NCBI GenBank assembly: GCA_030686995.1
Contig: CM060684.1
Location: 6,469,897 to 6,533,896, forward strand
DNA length: 64,000 nucleotides
DNA from: Artemisia argyi
Taxonomy: Eukaryota > Streptophyta > Magnoliopsida > Asterales > Asteraceae
Direction of reading: 5' to 3'
Shown here: positions 45,085 through 56,829 of the stretch, piece after piece
How positions within the stretch are numbered: position 1 is the stretch's first letter
How the letters are laid out: each line of letters opens with the position of its first letter
Translations under genes and position numbers: made by a program
Notes under the pieces: generated by a model
Databases searched by the model: none
Told to the model about the DNA's origin: nothing
Seen by the model: only the letters and a program-made list of their open reading frames with translations

Positions 45085-45724
45085 TGTTAGGAATTAAATT
45101 GATTCTGCTGCTGCTTGATTCTGCTGCTGCTGCTGCTTGAATACTGCTGCTTGATTCTGCTGCTGCTTGATTCTGCTGCTGCTATGACTCTGCAGCTATG
45201 ACTCATAACAAACAGCTGTGTCGATAAGAATGACTTATTCAACTTGCATAAATAAGATAATATCTTAGTTCTAGTCATCAAATTGAACACTCCAAGTGAG
45301 TTGTTTATCCTAGATACATGATGTATCTTCTATGACTAAGCTAGAATAGTGATTAGTCATAAGCTAGTTATTTGTTGAGTCATGTAGTTTGTAAAAGATA
45401 TTTCCTTGGACTATAAAAGGAAAATCTTAGATATGTAGATAAGAGTGACAATGCCATACACAACTCTCATATACAGACAATAGAAAGAACAAACATAAGA
45501 TTCAAGGTCTTTGTAACCCTAGTGATAAGCTAAAGATCACTCGTATTATTTCTTAAATAATATTGAATCGTTTGGTGTTAACTATTCCATTTCCATAACA
45601 ATAAACATAAATCTTCTAAGTGTGGTTAAGTAGATTCCGCATACTTAATCATATTCACACAAACATATCTCATACACAAAGAACGAAGGTTTAACCACCT
45701 TACCGTGTAATAGATCCCCCAACA
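45085..45724 (+). repeat. 5' LTR of the copia element
   Basis: It contains a CTGCTGCTTGATT tract (45,108-45,182), a TATA box TATAAAAG at 45,412-45,419 and AATAAA near 45,599 as a possible polyadenylation signal. The minus-strand open frame over the tract is an artefact. Confidence 0.95.
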
Positions 45725-45774
45725 AGTGGTATCAGAGCTACAGGTTGATATTTTTGTTTTAGAAGAAGTTAGAA

Positions 45775-48345
45775 ATGGATGTTGAGTCTATTCAAACAAA
45801 TGTTGCTGCTAAGTTACCAATGCTCAAACAGAATGAGTTTGAGATGTGGAGGTTAAGAATAGAACAATATTTTCAAGTGCAAGATTATGCACTGTGGGAA
45901 ATCATTGAAGATGGAGATTCTTACAAGCCTACAACCACTACATCAACAGTTGATGGTAAGGAAGTTGATAAGTTGCAAACCAAGCCACAAACTGCAGAAG
46001 ACAGAATTAAGAAGAAGAATGACCTAAAGGCCAGAAGCATGCTGATGATGACCATTCCAAATGATCAACTTATAAACTTCAGCAAATTCAAAGATACTAA
46101 GTCACTATTTGAGGCCATTATTGCAAGGTATGGTGGGAATGAAGCCACCAAGAAGACCCAGAAGACTCTTCTTAAGCAACAGTTTGAAATTTTCACATCA
46201 ACCAACCATGAATCTTTAGACCATATGTTCAACAGGCTACAGAATATTGTGAGTCAACTTGCTATTCTTGGAGTTGAAATACTTCAAGAAGATTTAAACT
46301 CAAAATTTCTGAGAAGCTTACCTGAAGAATGGGCTATGCATGTTGTTGTCTGGAAGAACAAGTCAGACATTGACACCATGGATCTTATGGATCTGTATAG
46401 CAACTTTAAGATTGTTGAGCAAGATTTGAAGAAAACTGGAGGTACTAGTTCAAGCACTGGGAACATGGCATTTATGTCATCTCCTAGTAATTCAGTTCCA
46501 GTTACTAATGAAAAAGTTCATGATGGTTTAAGTGCTGCAAGTTCATCAAGCAGTACTTTTGGAATTTTAGATGAGAAAACATGTTGTGCTTTCTTCACAA
46601 GCAAACATAATGGATCCATGTTAACTCATGAAGACCTTCAAGAGATCAATGATGATGATCTGGAGGAAATGGATCTAAAATGGCAAATTTCTCTTCTTAG
46701 CATGAGAGCTAAGAAATTCTATCAAAGGACGGGGAAGAAGATCACAATCAGTAGCAATGATCCTGCTGGTTATGACAAGTCAAAGATAGAATGCTACAAC
46801 TGTCACAAGATGGGACACTTCTCAAGAGAATGTAGAAGACCAAGACAGCAAGATAGCAGAAATAGAGATGTTGGAAGAAAATCCAATACAGGGGAGATGT
46901 CTGAACCAAAAGCTATGGTAGCAATTGATGGGTTAGGTTTTGATTGGAGCTTCATGGATGATGAAGAAATGGGTTCTTCACAGATGGCTCTTATGGCATT
47001 TACTACACCTGAGGTACATGATCATAAAACCTGTTCAAATACTTGTACTGCTCTTAAAGACTTAAAAATCTTAATTAAACAGTATGATGACCAAAAGGTT
47101 CGATACGCCAAATCTGATCTAGATTGTTTCAATTATAAAAGTGGTTTAGAATCTGCAGAGAGGCAAATCCTACACTATAAAAGGAATGAACTTACCTTTA
47201 CTGATGCTAAAACTTTACTTGAAAATGATAATCAATTTAAAGATCAAATTATTGAGGCTTTAAAAGAAGCATTGGATAGGGTTAAGACTGAGAAAGAAAA
47301 CATTCAATTGACTAAAGAGAAGCTTGAACATGCTTCTAAAAATGTAAACAAAATAATAGACAGTCAAGTGAATAATAAAGTTAAGTCAGGATTAGGATAT
47401 AATGCAGCCCCACCCCCTTATAGAGGTATCCCAAAACCCCCAGGGATCGACCTAGAACATTCAGGATTGCCTGAATTTCAGCTACCTAAGTTACAATATG
47501 GAGTTCAACCAAACTCTAACATAGTAGCTGATGAGCCTAAGAAAGAAAGTAAATGTTCATGTAAAACATTACTTTTTCAGGACAAGGTGTCCTTTGTAAA
47601 TAAACAGGTTATGTCTAAACCTGAAGTGGTTAAGAAAGCAAGAACAAGAGTTCCTAAGATAGTCAAACACAATACTGATAAGCCTAAAATCAATGAAAAA
47701 TATGTTAGGCAACCAGTTAGATATTGTGAACAATATAGAACCACAAACAAGCCCAGAGGTAACCAAAGAAATTGGAATAACCTCAAGTCTTACCAACTAG
47801 GTGATGACTTTGCTTTTCACAATAAAGCTTGTTTCATTTGTGGTAGTTTTGACCATCTTGCAGCTTTCTGCAACCAATGGGTATCTGGGTATGAAAGTAA
47901 TAGAGTGAACTACAAAAGGCAAACACCTAAATCTCATTTTCACTCTAATTCTAAAAGATCAAAACCCAAAACAGTCACCAAAACTGTTCCTGCTGAAAGG
48001 AAAATGGTTTCTGCTGAAAAACCATATATGACTGTTTACCCAAAATCAACAATCAAGGGTGCAAAAACAACTTTCAAACATGCATCTAATATTGTTCAAA
48101 GGCCCATTCAAACAAAAGCAGTGGTCCAAAAACAAGTTTGGAGACCAAAGGGTACAACTACAAAGCTAGCAGTTTCTTCTGCTAAGCATACTGCTGCTAA
48201 GGGTAACAGGGCAAATGCTGTTAAGGCCTCAGCATGTTGGATTCTTAAATCCAATGTTGCATCAACAGTCCTCAAGAGATTACATTTCATTGATGCAAGA
48301 GGCAGATCCAAGTCAGTGTTGGCTTGGATCCCCAAAGAAAACTAA
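45775..48345 (+). CDS. gag: Gag of the copia element, 856 aa, with two zinc knuckles
   Basis: Capsid/nucleocapsid precursor of the retrotransposon; it assembles virus-like particles and binds element RNA. It starts at the ATG at 45,775, 51 bases after the LTR. Residues about 10-230 are the UBN2/DUF4219-like gag region (MWRLRIEQYF, ALWEIIEDGD). A zinc knuckle CYNCHKMGHFSREC (CX2CX4HX4C) starts at residue 340. A predicted coiled coil lies at about 440-540. A second, separate CX2CX4HX4C motif (CFICGSFDHLAAFC) starts at residue 686, followed by a basic tail. A gag this long is unusual, since copia gags are often 300-500 aa. It ends at a TAA at 48,343, in the same frame as pol. Confidence 0.9.
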   Translation: MDVESIQTNVAAKLPMLKQNEFEMWRLRIEQYFQVQDYALWEIIEDGDSYKPTTTTSTVDGKEVDKLQTKPQTAEDRIKKKNDLKARSMLMMTIPNDQLINFSKFKDTKSLFEAIIARYGGNEATKKTQKTLLKQQFEIFTSTNHESLDHMFNRLQNIVSQLAILGVEILQEDLNSKFLRSLPEEWAMHVVVWKNKSDIDTMDLMDLYSNFKIVEQDLKKTGGTSSSTGNMAFMSSPSNSVPVTNEKVHDGLSAASSSSSTFGILDEKTCCAFFTSKHNGSMLTHEDLQEINDDDLEEMDLKWQISLLSMRAKKFYQRTGKKITISSNDPAGYDKSKIECYNCHKMGHFSRECRRPRQQDSRNRDVGRKSNTGEMSEPKAMVAIDGLGFDWSFMDDEEMGSSQMALMAFTTPEVHDHKTCSNTCTALKDLKILIKQYDDQKVRYAKSDLDCFNYKSGLESAERQILHYKRNELTFTDAKTLLENDNQFKDQIIEALKEALDRVKTEKENIQLTKEKLEHASKNVNKIIDSQVNNKVKSGLGYNAAPPPYRGIPKPPGIDLEHSGLPEFQLPKLQYGVQPNSNIVADEPKKESKCSCKTLLFQDKVSFVNKQVMSKPEVVKKARTRVPKIVKHNTDKPKINEKYVRQPVRYCEQYRTTNKPRGNQRNWNNLKSYQLGDDFAFHNKACFICGSFDHLAAFCNQWVSGYESNRVNYKRQTPKSHFHSNSKRSKPKTVTKTVPAERKMVSAEKPYMTVYPKSTIKGAKTTFKHASNIVQRPIQTKAVVQKQVWRPKGTTTKLAVSSAKHTAAKGNRANAVKASACWILKSNVASTVLKRLHFIDARGRSKSVLAWIPKEN

Positions 48346-48357
48346 TTCTTTTAATTT

Positions 48358-51300
48358 GTGCAGGGACATTCACCAACAGATCATGAAGATCAAGGATATT
48401 CAGATAGTGGGTGTTCAAGGCACATGACAGGCAACATGTCTTATCTTTCCAACTTTCAATCAATTGATGGTGGATATGTTACCTTTGGAGGAGGAATTGG
48501 TGGAAAGATTACTGGTAAAGGTACTATCAAAACCAGTAAATTAGATTTTGAAGATGTGTTTTATGTGCAAGAGCTTAAGTATAATCTCTTTAGTGTCTCA
48601 CAAATGTGTGATAGAAAAAATAATGTTCTTTTTACTGAGACTGAATGTCTTGTACTTTCTCCTGATTTTAAGATGCCTGATGAAAGTCAAGTACTTCTTA
48701 AAATTCCTAGGAAGGGCAATATGTACAGTGTTGATATGAATAACATTGTTTCTAAAGATGCTTTAACTTGTCTTGTTGCAAAAGCCACATTAGATGAATC
48801 TATGTTATGGCATAGGAGACTTGGTCATATTAACTTCAAAACCATAAATAAGATTGTTAAGAATGGTTTGGTAAGAGGTTTACCTCAAAAACGTTTTGAA
48901 AATGATCAAACATGCATTGCTTGTCTTAAAGGCAAACAACACAAAGTCTCTTGTAAGTCCAAGATTTTTAACTCTATCAATCAATCATTGTTTATGCTTC
49001 ATATGGACTTATTTGGACCTGTTTCAGTAAGTAGTATAATGCATAAGAGATTTTGTCTAGTTGTTACTGATGACTATAGTAGATTTACATGGGTATTCTT
49101 TTTAGGAACTAAGGATGAGACTTCTAGCATCCTTAAGACCTTCATTACAGAGATAGAAAACCTAGTAAGCAAAAGAGTAAAAGTCATAAGATGTGATAAT
49201 GGAACAGAATTCAAAAATAGAGTTATGGATGATTTCTGCAAAGAAAAAGGTATTAAAAGAGAATTTAGTGTTGCTAGAACTCCTCAACAGAATGGAGTAG
49301 CTGAAAGAAAGAATAGAACACTAATAGAAGCTGCTAGAACTATGTTAGCTGATTCAAAGTTGCCTATAACTTTTTGGGCTGAAGCAGTCAACACTGCTTG
49401 TTATGTTCAGAACAGAGTTTTAATAGTACAGCCTCACAATAAGACATCATATGAACTTTTTAGAGGTAGAACTCCTGCAATAGGATTTCTTAGACCTTTT
49501 GGATGTCATGTGACAATTCTGAATACCTTAGACCATTTGAGAAAATTTGATGGTAAAGCAGATGAAGGTTTCTTTGTTGGATATTCTCTCAATAGCAAAG
49601 CTTTTAGAGTATACAACATAAGAACTAAGAGAGTAGAAGAGAGTCTACATATAGAGTTCTTAGAGAACAAGTCTAGTGTAGAAGGTCAAGGACCAAAATG
49701 GCTATTTGATCTTGAAACTCTAACCCATTCAATGAATTATATGCCTGTTGTTGCAGAAACTAATGATTTTTTAGGTTCACAAGCAACAGATGAGGCAAGG
49801 TTAGACAAGAAGACACATCAAGATTATATGATGATGCCAATATGGTCAAATACCAATGTGGAATCAACTTCAACCAATGGAGAATCTTCTTCTGGCAAAG
49901 CTAAAGAAGATGTTGAAGATAAAATCAGAGAAGGAAGAACAGAAGAACAGCAAAATGTTCCTGCTGATGAGCAAAATGTTCCCGCTGATGATCAAACAAT
50001 TCCTGCTGATAAGCAAATTGTCTCTGCTGATAGTCCTTCAGAAGAAACAAAATCAGACTTTTCAGAAGATGAGGTGGATTTAAGCAATATTCCATCTGAT
50101 TATCAAGTTCCTTCCACTCCACAAACACGAATTCACAAAGTCCACTCCCTAGAAAATGTGATTGGAGATGTACAATCTGGTGTAAAGACAAGACAACAAT
50201 TGATGTCTTCAGATCAAAAAGGGATTCTTGATGCCCTTTATGCTTCAAAGCAGCATGAGTTTTCAAACTCCTGTTTGTTTGTATGTTTTCTCTCACAAGA
50301 TGAACCAAAGAATATTCATAAAGCCCTAGAGAATTCAAGCTGGTTAGAGGCTATGCAAGAGGAGCTTCTTCAGTTCAAGATTCAAAAGGTCTGGGTGCTA
50401 GTTGATTTACCTAATGGTGTAAGAGTAATTGGCACTAGATGGGTTTTTAGAAATAAAAGGGATGAAAGAGGCATAGTGATTAAGAATAAAGCTAGATTAG
50501 TAGCACAAGGGTACACACAAGAAGAAGGGATAGACTATGATGAGGTTTATGCTCCAGTAGCTAGAATTGAGGCAATTAGGCTTTTCTTAGCTTATGCTTC
50601 ATTTATGAACTTCACAGTTTACCAAATGGATGTCAAGAGTGCATTTTTATATGGTTCAATTGAAGAAGAGGTGTATGTTACACAACCTCCAGGCTTCACT
50701 GACCCTGACCATCCAGACAAAGTGTACAAGGTAGTTAAAGCTCTATATGGCCTACATCAGGCACCAAGAGCTTGGTATGCAACACTAGCTTCCTATTTAT
50801 TAGAAAATGGATTTCAAAGAGGAAAGATTGATCAGACACTTTTCATTAAACAACACAAGAAAGATCTTCTGTTAGTACAGGTGTATGTGGATGACATTAT
50901 CTTTGGATCTACAAGGAAGGAGATGTGTTTAGACTTTGAAAAACTTATGAAAGATAAGTTTCAGATGAGTTCTATGGGAGAACTTACATTCTTTTTGGGT
51001 CTGCAAGTTAAGCAATCATCTGAAGGCATATTTATTAGTCAAGACAAATATGTTGCAGAGATACTTAGAAAATTTCAATTTGCTGATTCAAAAATAGCAA
51101 GCACCCCAATAGATCCTGAGAAGCCACTTCTTAAAGATGCAGATGGAGAAAATGTGGATGTACATACATACAGATCTATGATAGGTTCTTTGATGTATCT
51201 TACATCATCAAGACCTGATATCATGTTCTCTGTTTGTGCTTGTGCAAGATTTCAAGTAACTCCAAAGGTTTCTCATTTAACAGCAGTCAAAAGAATTTTT

Positions 51301-51825
51301 AGATATCTCAAAGGTCAACCAAGGTTGGGTTTATGGTATTCTAGAGAATCACCTTTTGATTTGATAGCATTCTCAGACAGTGACTATGCTGGTGCTAGCT
51401 TGGACAGAAAGTCAACAACCGGAGGATGTCAATTCCTTGGATGCAGACTTATCTCATGGCAGTGTAAGAAGCAAACAATTGTGGCAAATTCAACAACTGA
51501 AGCTGAATATGTAGCTGCTACAAGTTGCTGTGGTCAAGTTCTATGGCTTCAAAACCAACTTCTTGATTATGGGTACAATTTCTTACATACCATTATACAT
51601 ATTGATAATAGTAGTACAATTTGCATTATTAAAAATCCAGTGCAACATTCTAAAACAAAACACATTGAAATAAGACATCATTTTATAAGAGATTGCAATG
51701 AGAAAAGGTTAATTCAAGTAATGAAAATTGCTTCAGAACAAAACTTTGCAGATCTTCTTACCAAAGCTTTTGATGTTGGAAGATTTCAGTACTTGGTAGC
51801 AAGTATTGGAATGCTTAATCTTTAA
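48358..51825 (+). CDS. pol: Pol of the copia element (protease, integrase, reverse transcriptase, RNase H)
   Basis: About 1,155 codons, open. Domain order is copia type: protease with [10 protein letters not shown] (Asp at residue 16); GAG-pre-integrase HRRLGHIN with its downstream CIAC; integrase core ([31 protein letters not shown]); a linker with repeated VPADEQ/VPADDQ/IPADKQ units; reverse transcriptase ([20 protein letters not shown] with the catalytic Asp pair near residue 845); and RNase H ([23 protein letters not shown]). All catalytic motifs are visible and no internal stop is present. It has no ATG of its own near the start: the frame continues from gag through two TAA codons (48,343 and 48,352). 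Its expression must therefore involve readthrough, splicing or internal initiation. Confidence 0.93.
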   Translation: MQGHSPTDHEDQGYSDSGCSRHMTGNMSYLSNFQSIDGGYVTFGGGIGGKITGKGTIKTSKLDFEDVFYVQELKYNLFSVSQMCDRKNNVLFTETECLVLSPDFKMPDESQVLLKIPRKGNMYSVDMNNIVSKDALTCLVAKATLDESMLWHRRLGHINFKTINKIVKNGLVRGLPQKRFENDQTCIACLKGKQHKVSCKSKIFNSINQSLFMLHMDLFGPVSVSSIMHKRFCLVVTDDYSRFTWVFFLGTKDETSSILKTFITEIENLVSKRVKVIRCDNGTEFKNRVMDDFCKEKGIKREFSVARTPQQNGVAERKNRTLIEAARTMLADSKLPITFWAEAVNTACYVQNRVLIVQPHNKTSYELFRGRTPAIGFLRPFGCHVTILNTLDHLRKFDGKADEGFFVGYSLNSKAFRVYNIRTKRVEESLHIEFLENKSSVEGQGPKWLFDLETLTHSMNYMPVVAETNDFLGSQATDEARLDKKTHQDYMMMPIWSNTNVESTSTNGESSSGKAKEDVEDKIREGRTEEQQNVPADEQNVPADDQTIPADKQIVSADSPSEETKSDFSEDEVDLSNIPSDYQVPSTPQTRIHKVHSLENVIGDVQSGVKTRQQLMSSDQKGILDALYASKQHEFSNSCLFVCFLSQDEPKNIHKALENSSWLEAMQEELLQFKIQKVWVLVDLPNGVRVIGTRWVFRNKRDERGIVIKNKARLVAQGYTQEEGIDYDEVYAPVARIEAIRLFLAYASFMNFTVYQMDVKSAFLYGSIEEEVYVTQPPGFTDPDHPDKVYKVVKALYGLHQAPRAWYATLASYLLENGFQRGKIDQTLFIKQHKKDLLLVQVYVDDIIFGSTRKEMCLDFEKLMKDKFQMSSMGELTFFLGLQVKQSSEGIFISQDKYVAEILRKFQFADSKIASTPIDPEKPLLKDADGENVDVHTYRSMIGSLMYLTSSRPDIMFSVCACARFQVTPKVSHLTAVKRIFRYLKGQPRLGLWYSRESPFDLIAFSDSDYAGASLDRKSTTGGCQFLGCRLISWQCKKQTIVANSTTEAEYVAATSCCGQVLWLQNQLLDYGYNFLHTIIHIDNSSTICIIKNPVQHSKTKHIEIRHHFIRDCNEKRLIQVMKIASEQNFADLLTKAFDVGRFQYLVASIGMLNL

Positions 51826-53190
51826 ATTTTTCAATATAATGTGTTTTTGTATATAGATTTTGTTAATGCATCTAACTTTGTTATCTAAGTCTACTATTAA
51901 CAATATTTGAAGTTATTCATACAGTTAGTTCTATGATTATTCTAATTCAAGACAAGTACTTTGTACTTTGTTCTTTTGGTTTTAGACTAACAGTTTCAGG
52001 TATGAATGTTTGAGCTGAAAAGCTATTTCAAGTGAAATTTGCTGATCAAAGCTGCTGATCATTACTGCTGAAAGCTGATCATTGCTGCGGATCATTTCCA
52101 CTGATATAATAGGTTCATGATAGAAAAAGTTTGGGACTTCAAAACTCCTTAAAACTTCTTTCTTGGAATCTGATTATGATATTTCACTTTGAATTGACAA
52201 ATTAGTTGATCAGTTAATCACTGATACAACTCACTTTCTATCATTTTATACTTTTAAGTATAATGTGACTAATCTACGGATATCTGATAGAAAGAACAGC
52301 GAGCAAAAGTGAATCTAACACTTGTGTTAGAGGTAACAAATGCCACGAGCTGGAAACCCTGTAAAGAAAGCCTTTTGAATAGGTTTATCTATACACAGGC
52401 GGTTATTTATAACTGAAAACATTGGTTCTCACACAACCAGAGGTTGCTTTAAACCGAAATTTTGATTGAGTGTCTGTTACACACTTAATCCTTTCAAAAT
52501 GGTTATAAGCAGTATGATTTTTCATAATAAAATCATATACATACTGCTAAGGCAAAAGTTTCTTAAAAGGATTTTCAAAAGATGACTTTAAAAACCATCA
52601 TATGATGGACCATAAGTCAAAAATGTCCATTGAATCACCTCTCATAGGAGTTAACACACCTAGAAGTGATGAGGACAGAATCTTAAACTCTTAAGGAATT
52701 GATGGCTTCATGTACAAATTGTCTGAAAACATGGAAAAATGCTAGATCAGATGATGATGTTATGATTGTGAGCAAATCTTTCAAACAAGGGGAGGATATC
52801 TGAATCTCAGGGGAGGAAATTCAAGCCCAGTTTAAGGAAGATTAACCAAAAGAAAAGACAAGATCATACAAGATGATGATATAGAGGTTGAAAATGACAA
52901 GAACATTCTTTAAATGTTGTATTCAGAAAGGATGAAGTATTTCAAAGGAGAAAGTTCTATCTAGGTCAAAAAGTTGAAAAGATTCAATTTCAGTTCACTA
53001 CGTTTGTTCATCACTTGTTGAAAGATCAGAAAGCAGATAAGTTCCAGAGAAAGATAAGTTCATTCACTCAGAAGAGAAGAAAGTTCAGATCAACCAAATC
53101 TGACAATGAAGTGTTTGAAAGATCTTCACAAAGTCCTCATTTAATTCAGAAAAACATGTTTGAATGTGATTCACATGTTTAGGGGAGGAT
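51826..53190 (+). other. 3' non-coding region of the copia element
   Basis: 1.36 kb between pol and the 3' LTR with no long frame. It is rich in TGATCA and CTGCTG(A)TCA motifs around 52,030-52,100 and ends in a purine-rich stretch. No env-like frame was seen. Confidence 0.7.
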
Positions 53191-53823
53191 TGTTAGGAAT
53201 TAAATTGGTTCTGCTGCTGCTTGATTCTGCTGCTGCTTGATTCTGCTGCTGCTTGAATACTGCTGCTTGATTCTGCTGCTGCTATGACTCTGCAGCTATG
53301 ACTCATAACAAACAGCTGTGTCGATAAGAATGACTTATTCAACTTGCATAAATAAGATAATATCTTAGTTCTAGTCATCAAATTGAACACTCCAAGTGAG
53401 TTGTTTATCCTAGATACATGATGTATCTTCTATGACTAAGCTAGAATAGTGATTAGTCATAAGCTAGTTATTTGTTGAGTCATGTAGTTTGTAAAAGATA
53501 TTTCCTTGGACTATAAAAGGAAAATCTTAGATATGTAGATAAGAGTGACAATGCCATACACAACTCTCATATACAGACAATAGAAAGAACAAACATAAGA
53601 TTCAAGGTCTTTGTAACCCTAGTGATAAGCTAAAGATCCCTCGTATTATTTCTTAAATAATATTGAATCGTTTGGTGTTAACTATTCCATTTCCATAACA
53701 ATAAACATAAATCTTCTAAGTGTGGTTAAGTAGATTCCGCATACTTAATCATATTCACACAAACATATCTCATACACAAAGAACGAAGGTTTAACCACCT
53801 TACCGTGTAATCGACCCCCAACA
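53191..53823 (+). repeat. 3' LTR of the copia element
   Basis: It matches the 5' LTR except for rearranged CTG units and a few substitutions (for example near 53,638 and 53,812-53,816). It is followed directly by the GATGT duplication. Confidence 0.95.
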
Positions 53824-54064
53824 GATGTTGATGGTGCAAAGAAGTTACAAGAGACTAGGTCACGGGAAGCTGATGAGGCGAAAAATGATCCGTTTTTAGG
53901 GGGTCATTTAAGCCCGAATCCGACTTTATTTGATCAAATATTGCCCTAAATCGTTCCTTTTGTGATTTTAGGTACTTGGAGAGTGAATTCTGGAAAAGAA
54001 GCCATTTCGGACGTTTTTGGAGCATAAAAGTGAAGAAAACGGCAAAGTTTCAAATTTCTATGCT

Positions 54065-54245
54065 GGGAACAGTGCATGAAGGCGTCAAGAATTGCTCTTG
54101 ACGGCTTCAGAGTCCCAAGAATAAAATACCGTAGTTGATGACGGCGTCACATAGGTCGTCAGAAGTAGATCAAGGCCGTCCGAGGAAGTATTTGGCGGCG
54201 AGATGACGGCGTCACACCATTGCTCTTGACGCCGTCACCCCTGTT
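54065..54245. repeat. TGACGGCGTCA motif cluster in the gypsy LTR
   Basis: GACGGCGTCA, GACGCCGTCA and close variants occur about six times in 180 bp. They recur as an inverted pair at 56,930-56,966 near the other end of the element. TGACG is the core bound by TGA-type bZIP factors in plants; that role here is inference. Confidence 0.6.
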
Positions 54246-55394
54246 TTCCAATATATAGTTTTCTAGTTTTTTTCATTAAAAGAGAGAAGTTTTGGTGAAA
54301 CCCTAAAGACGAATTTGGTGCAACTTTTACAGGTTTTTCAAGGGTTCCAAACCCTTGATACCTTGCATTGTAATTGAGATAAGTGTTCTTCTAATTCAAT
54401 CAATATGTCTATGTGTTGGTTGTCTATATCTTGTTCTTGTCTCAATTCCATTATGCTAGGCTAGATCTCTTTTGTGTTTGCTTAGATCTAATGAAACCTA
54501 GATATTGATTATGTGTTGATTACTTGTTTATTCTTGTCTTGGATGAATGATTTTATATGTTAGGCTTAAGAAAACTGGCAGATCTCCAAATGGTAACATG
54601 CTTGAACGTCTTAAGAAACATGAACCGAGGCGTACTAGGTCTTTATTGGTTGTATTTAATGCATGAGCCACTGTTTACAATCCCTATAGTTGTGCTGGGT
54701 CATGGTGTAGGAGGAGATAAGAGCTCATAGAATTGGGGAGTTATGTATGCCACCCCATGAATGGTATTAAGGAATACAATCCGTCATCCATACAATTATA
54801 ACAAGTAATTAACGTGTAAAAGATATCTAGGGAGTAGTGACGTCTAAGTAAACACATTTTCTCCAATTACTGCTCACAACCTTAGTATAAATTAGTTTAA
54901 TTTCATTTTCTGTATTTTATTTTGATTGCATCTTAGTTTTGGGTTAGTTGAATAGCAACTAATTCCGCCCACTCTTCCAAAACCCGAGATTTTACTTTGC
55001 TTTCATAAAAATATAAAAAATACAAAAATAATCATCCCTCACCTTTAGAACTAGTAATTAGGTTTTCTAATCCTAGCGACACTATTCCTAAGCTGAACGA
55101 TCAATCCCCCGGTACTTGTCACTATACTATACTACAACGATCAGGTACATTGCCTGGTGGGGGTTGTAAGCTTCTCGAGATCCCTCGAGAGGTAAAGCCT
55201 GTTGCGATTCCCACGCATCAAGTTTTTGGCGCCGCAGCCCGGGGAATAGTTATTGTCTAGGTTAGGATTTCTTTTTATTAGGTCTACTTGCTAGATTCCT
55301 TTCTAGTAAGATTTTTATTTTTATTTTTTTAGGTCTTCTTTAGTCTATCTTATTTCTTCGTGCCTTTGTTCGTAACTCTTTACCATCCGACATC

Positions 55395-56829
55395 ATTGAA
55401 GGTGGTAACATCTTTGAACCCATCATCCCACCACAACAAAACCCACCACTAGAACCCCTTAGGCCCCGAACCTTAGGAGAGTATTCCCGACCTAGCCACC
55501 AAGGCTACCGAAACACCATTGAGCTCACCGGAGACAATGTGACCCCCTTGCGATCCGACACCATCCGGTTGGTGCAAAGCAGATGTGCATTCCATGGACT
55601 TCGTTCCGAAGATCCAAACCAACACCTTAAGGACTTCCTCAAAATCGTAGATTCCATAGACCTAGGTGTTGAAACTAGAGAGACTACCCGTTTACGCCTA
55701 TTCCAATTCTCTCTACGGGATCAAGCTAGTCAATGGCTTGAGTGTTTACCCGCGGGATCCATCACCACATGGGATGATCTCACCACTCGTTTCCTTGCTC
55801 AATTTTTCCCACCGGGGAGAACTACGAAGCTTAGAAATGACATTTTGATGTTCCAACAACGTCAAAATGAAACCTTTTATGAAGCATGGATTCGATATAA
55901 AGACCTACTCCGAAAAGTTCCTCATCATGGGATCGAACCATGGCTTCAGATCCAAATCTTTTACGACAAGGTTGACTATCAAACAAGGAAAGCCATTGAT
56001 TACGCAGCCAAGGGTAAGAGTTGACGAGTGCTGGAAGGTTCTTGAGGAGTTGGCACAATACGAAGAGGAAGGATGGGAGGACCCGATGCTCCCAAGCAAG
56101 GTAAAACTTGATTACGCATGTGCCACCCAAGAGCAATTGTTAGGAAGCATCGAGAAGCAGGTAAAAGAATTGATGAGTATTGAGAAACTTGCTGCTGAAC
56201 CCGTGTGGAATCCTAATCCACGTAGGAATACGGTTATCAGCCAAAATTTTCCTAAACGCTCAGGACAAGAAGAATTCGAAGGGATAATGGTAACCTTCAT
56301 GGATAATCAGGAAAAACAAATCCAGCACCTAGAGGCACGCATGGAAAGCACTCATAAAACTTTTATGAATTTCGCAGACCAATTTATATCAAGGGTCAAG
56401 GAAAAGATCAAAGAAAATTCCATACCTAAAAAAATTGAAAAAGTCTTCGAGGTGTCAACCCCTTTGGTGTTTGACCAAGAGGATAGCGGGAAATTTTCCT
56501 CAAATGCTTTACCATTAACTCCCCCCTGTTCTCATGAACACCCCCATACAGAGAAAAGTTCGCAAATCCATAACATTTTCGTTGGATGTTTGCGAACTAC
56601 ATTCCCGATCTCATCCAAAAAACGTTCTTTTGGTTTTAAACCTGGTGTAAAGAGGTCGCACCTCAAAAACACCACTGATTTGAAACCCCCTATGGAACAA
56701 CATCTTTCTTCTCACACCAATGACCCGTGCATAGGAATCAACTTAGCCAAAACATCACCCGACCCCCTCTACAACCTTACCTCTTTCCGTGACAGTAATG
56801 AGACGTTCGACCCTGGTGGACCTCATTAA
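55395..56829 (+). pseudogene. Gypsy gag (Retrotrans_gag), start lost and one frameshift
   Basis: Coding sequence resembles the N-terminal gag of Athila/Tat gypsy elements. It is open from about 55,395 without an ATG. The Retrotrans_gag core reads LFQFSLRDQASQWLECLPAG and TRFLAQFFPPGRTTKLRNDI (55,690-55,860). At about 56,005-56,024 this frame stops and the homologous reading continues one frame over (DECWKVLEELAQYEEEGW), ending with a TAA at 56,829. The second half is hydrophilic and has no zinc knuckle. Pol is absent. The pieces are left as found. Confidence 0.75.

Larger units (their letters stand above)
45080..53828 (+). mobile_element. Ty1/copia LTR retrotransposon, nearly intact and young
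   Basis: LTRs at 45,085-45,724 (640 bp) and 53,191-53,823 (633 bp) start TGTTAGG and end CAACA. Target duplication GATGT lies at 45,080-45,084 and 53,824-53,828. The primer-binding site TGGTATCAGAGCT (initiator Met tRNA) starts at 45,727, and the purine tract TTTAGGGGAGGAT ends at 53,190. Outside a CTG-repeat tract the LTRs differ at only a handful of positions by eye. The interior encodes gag and pol in one frame with full motif sets. Confidence 0.95.
44330..53870 (+). pseudogene. ARM-repeat protein pseudogene, copy 2, split by a copia insertion
   Basis: 44,330-45,084 plus 53,824-53,870. The best frame (44,723-45,031) reads GELGCIGPLIGMLDGKAIQE and LLDPSIPNFDNKYPVS, typical of the C-terminal ARM repeats of the plant family. 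It ends at a TAG where a Gln codon is expected (after CRK), consistent with C-to-T change. Earlier parts need frame changes. KLVEMDV is interrupted by the copia element, and the rest (VDGAKKLQE) continues after 53,828. It then ends at 53,870 where a gypsy LTR begins. Copy 1 at 17 kb has the uninterrupted order, which confirms both insertion points. Confidence 0.75.
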
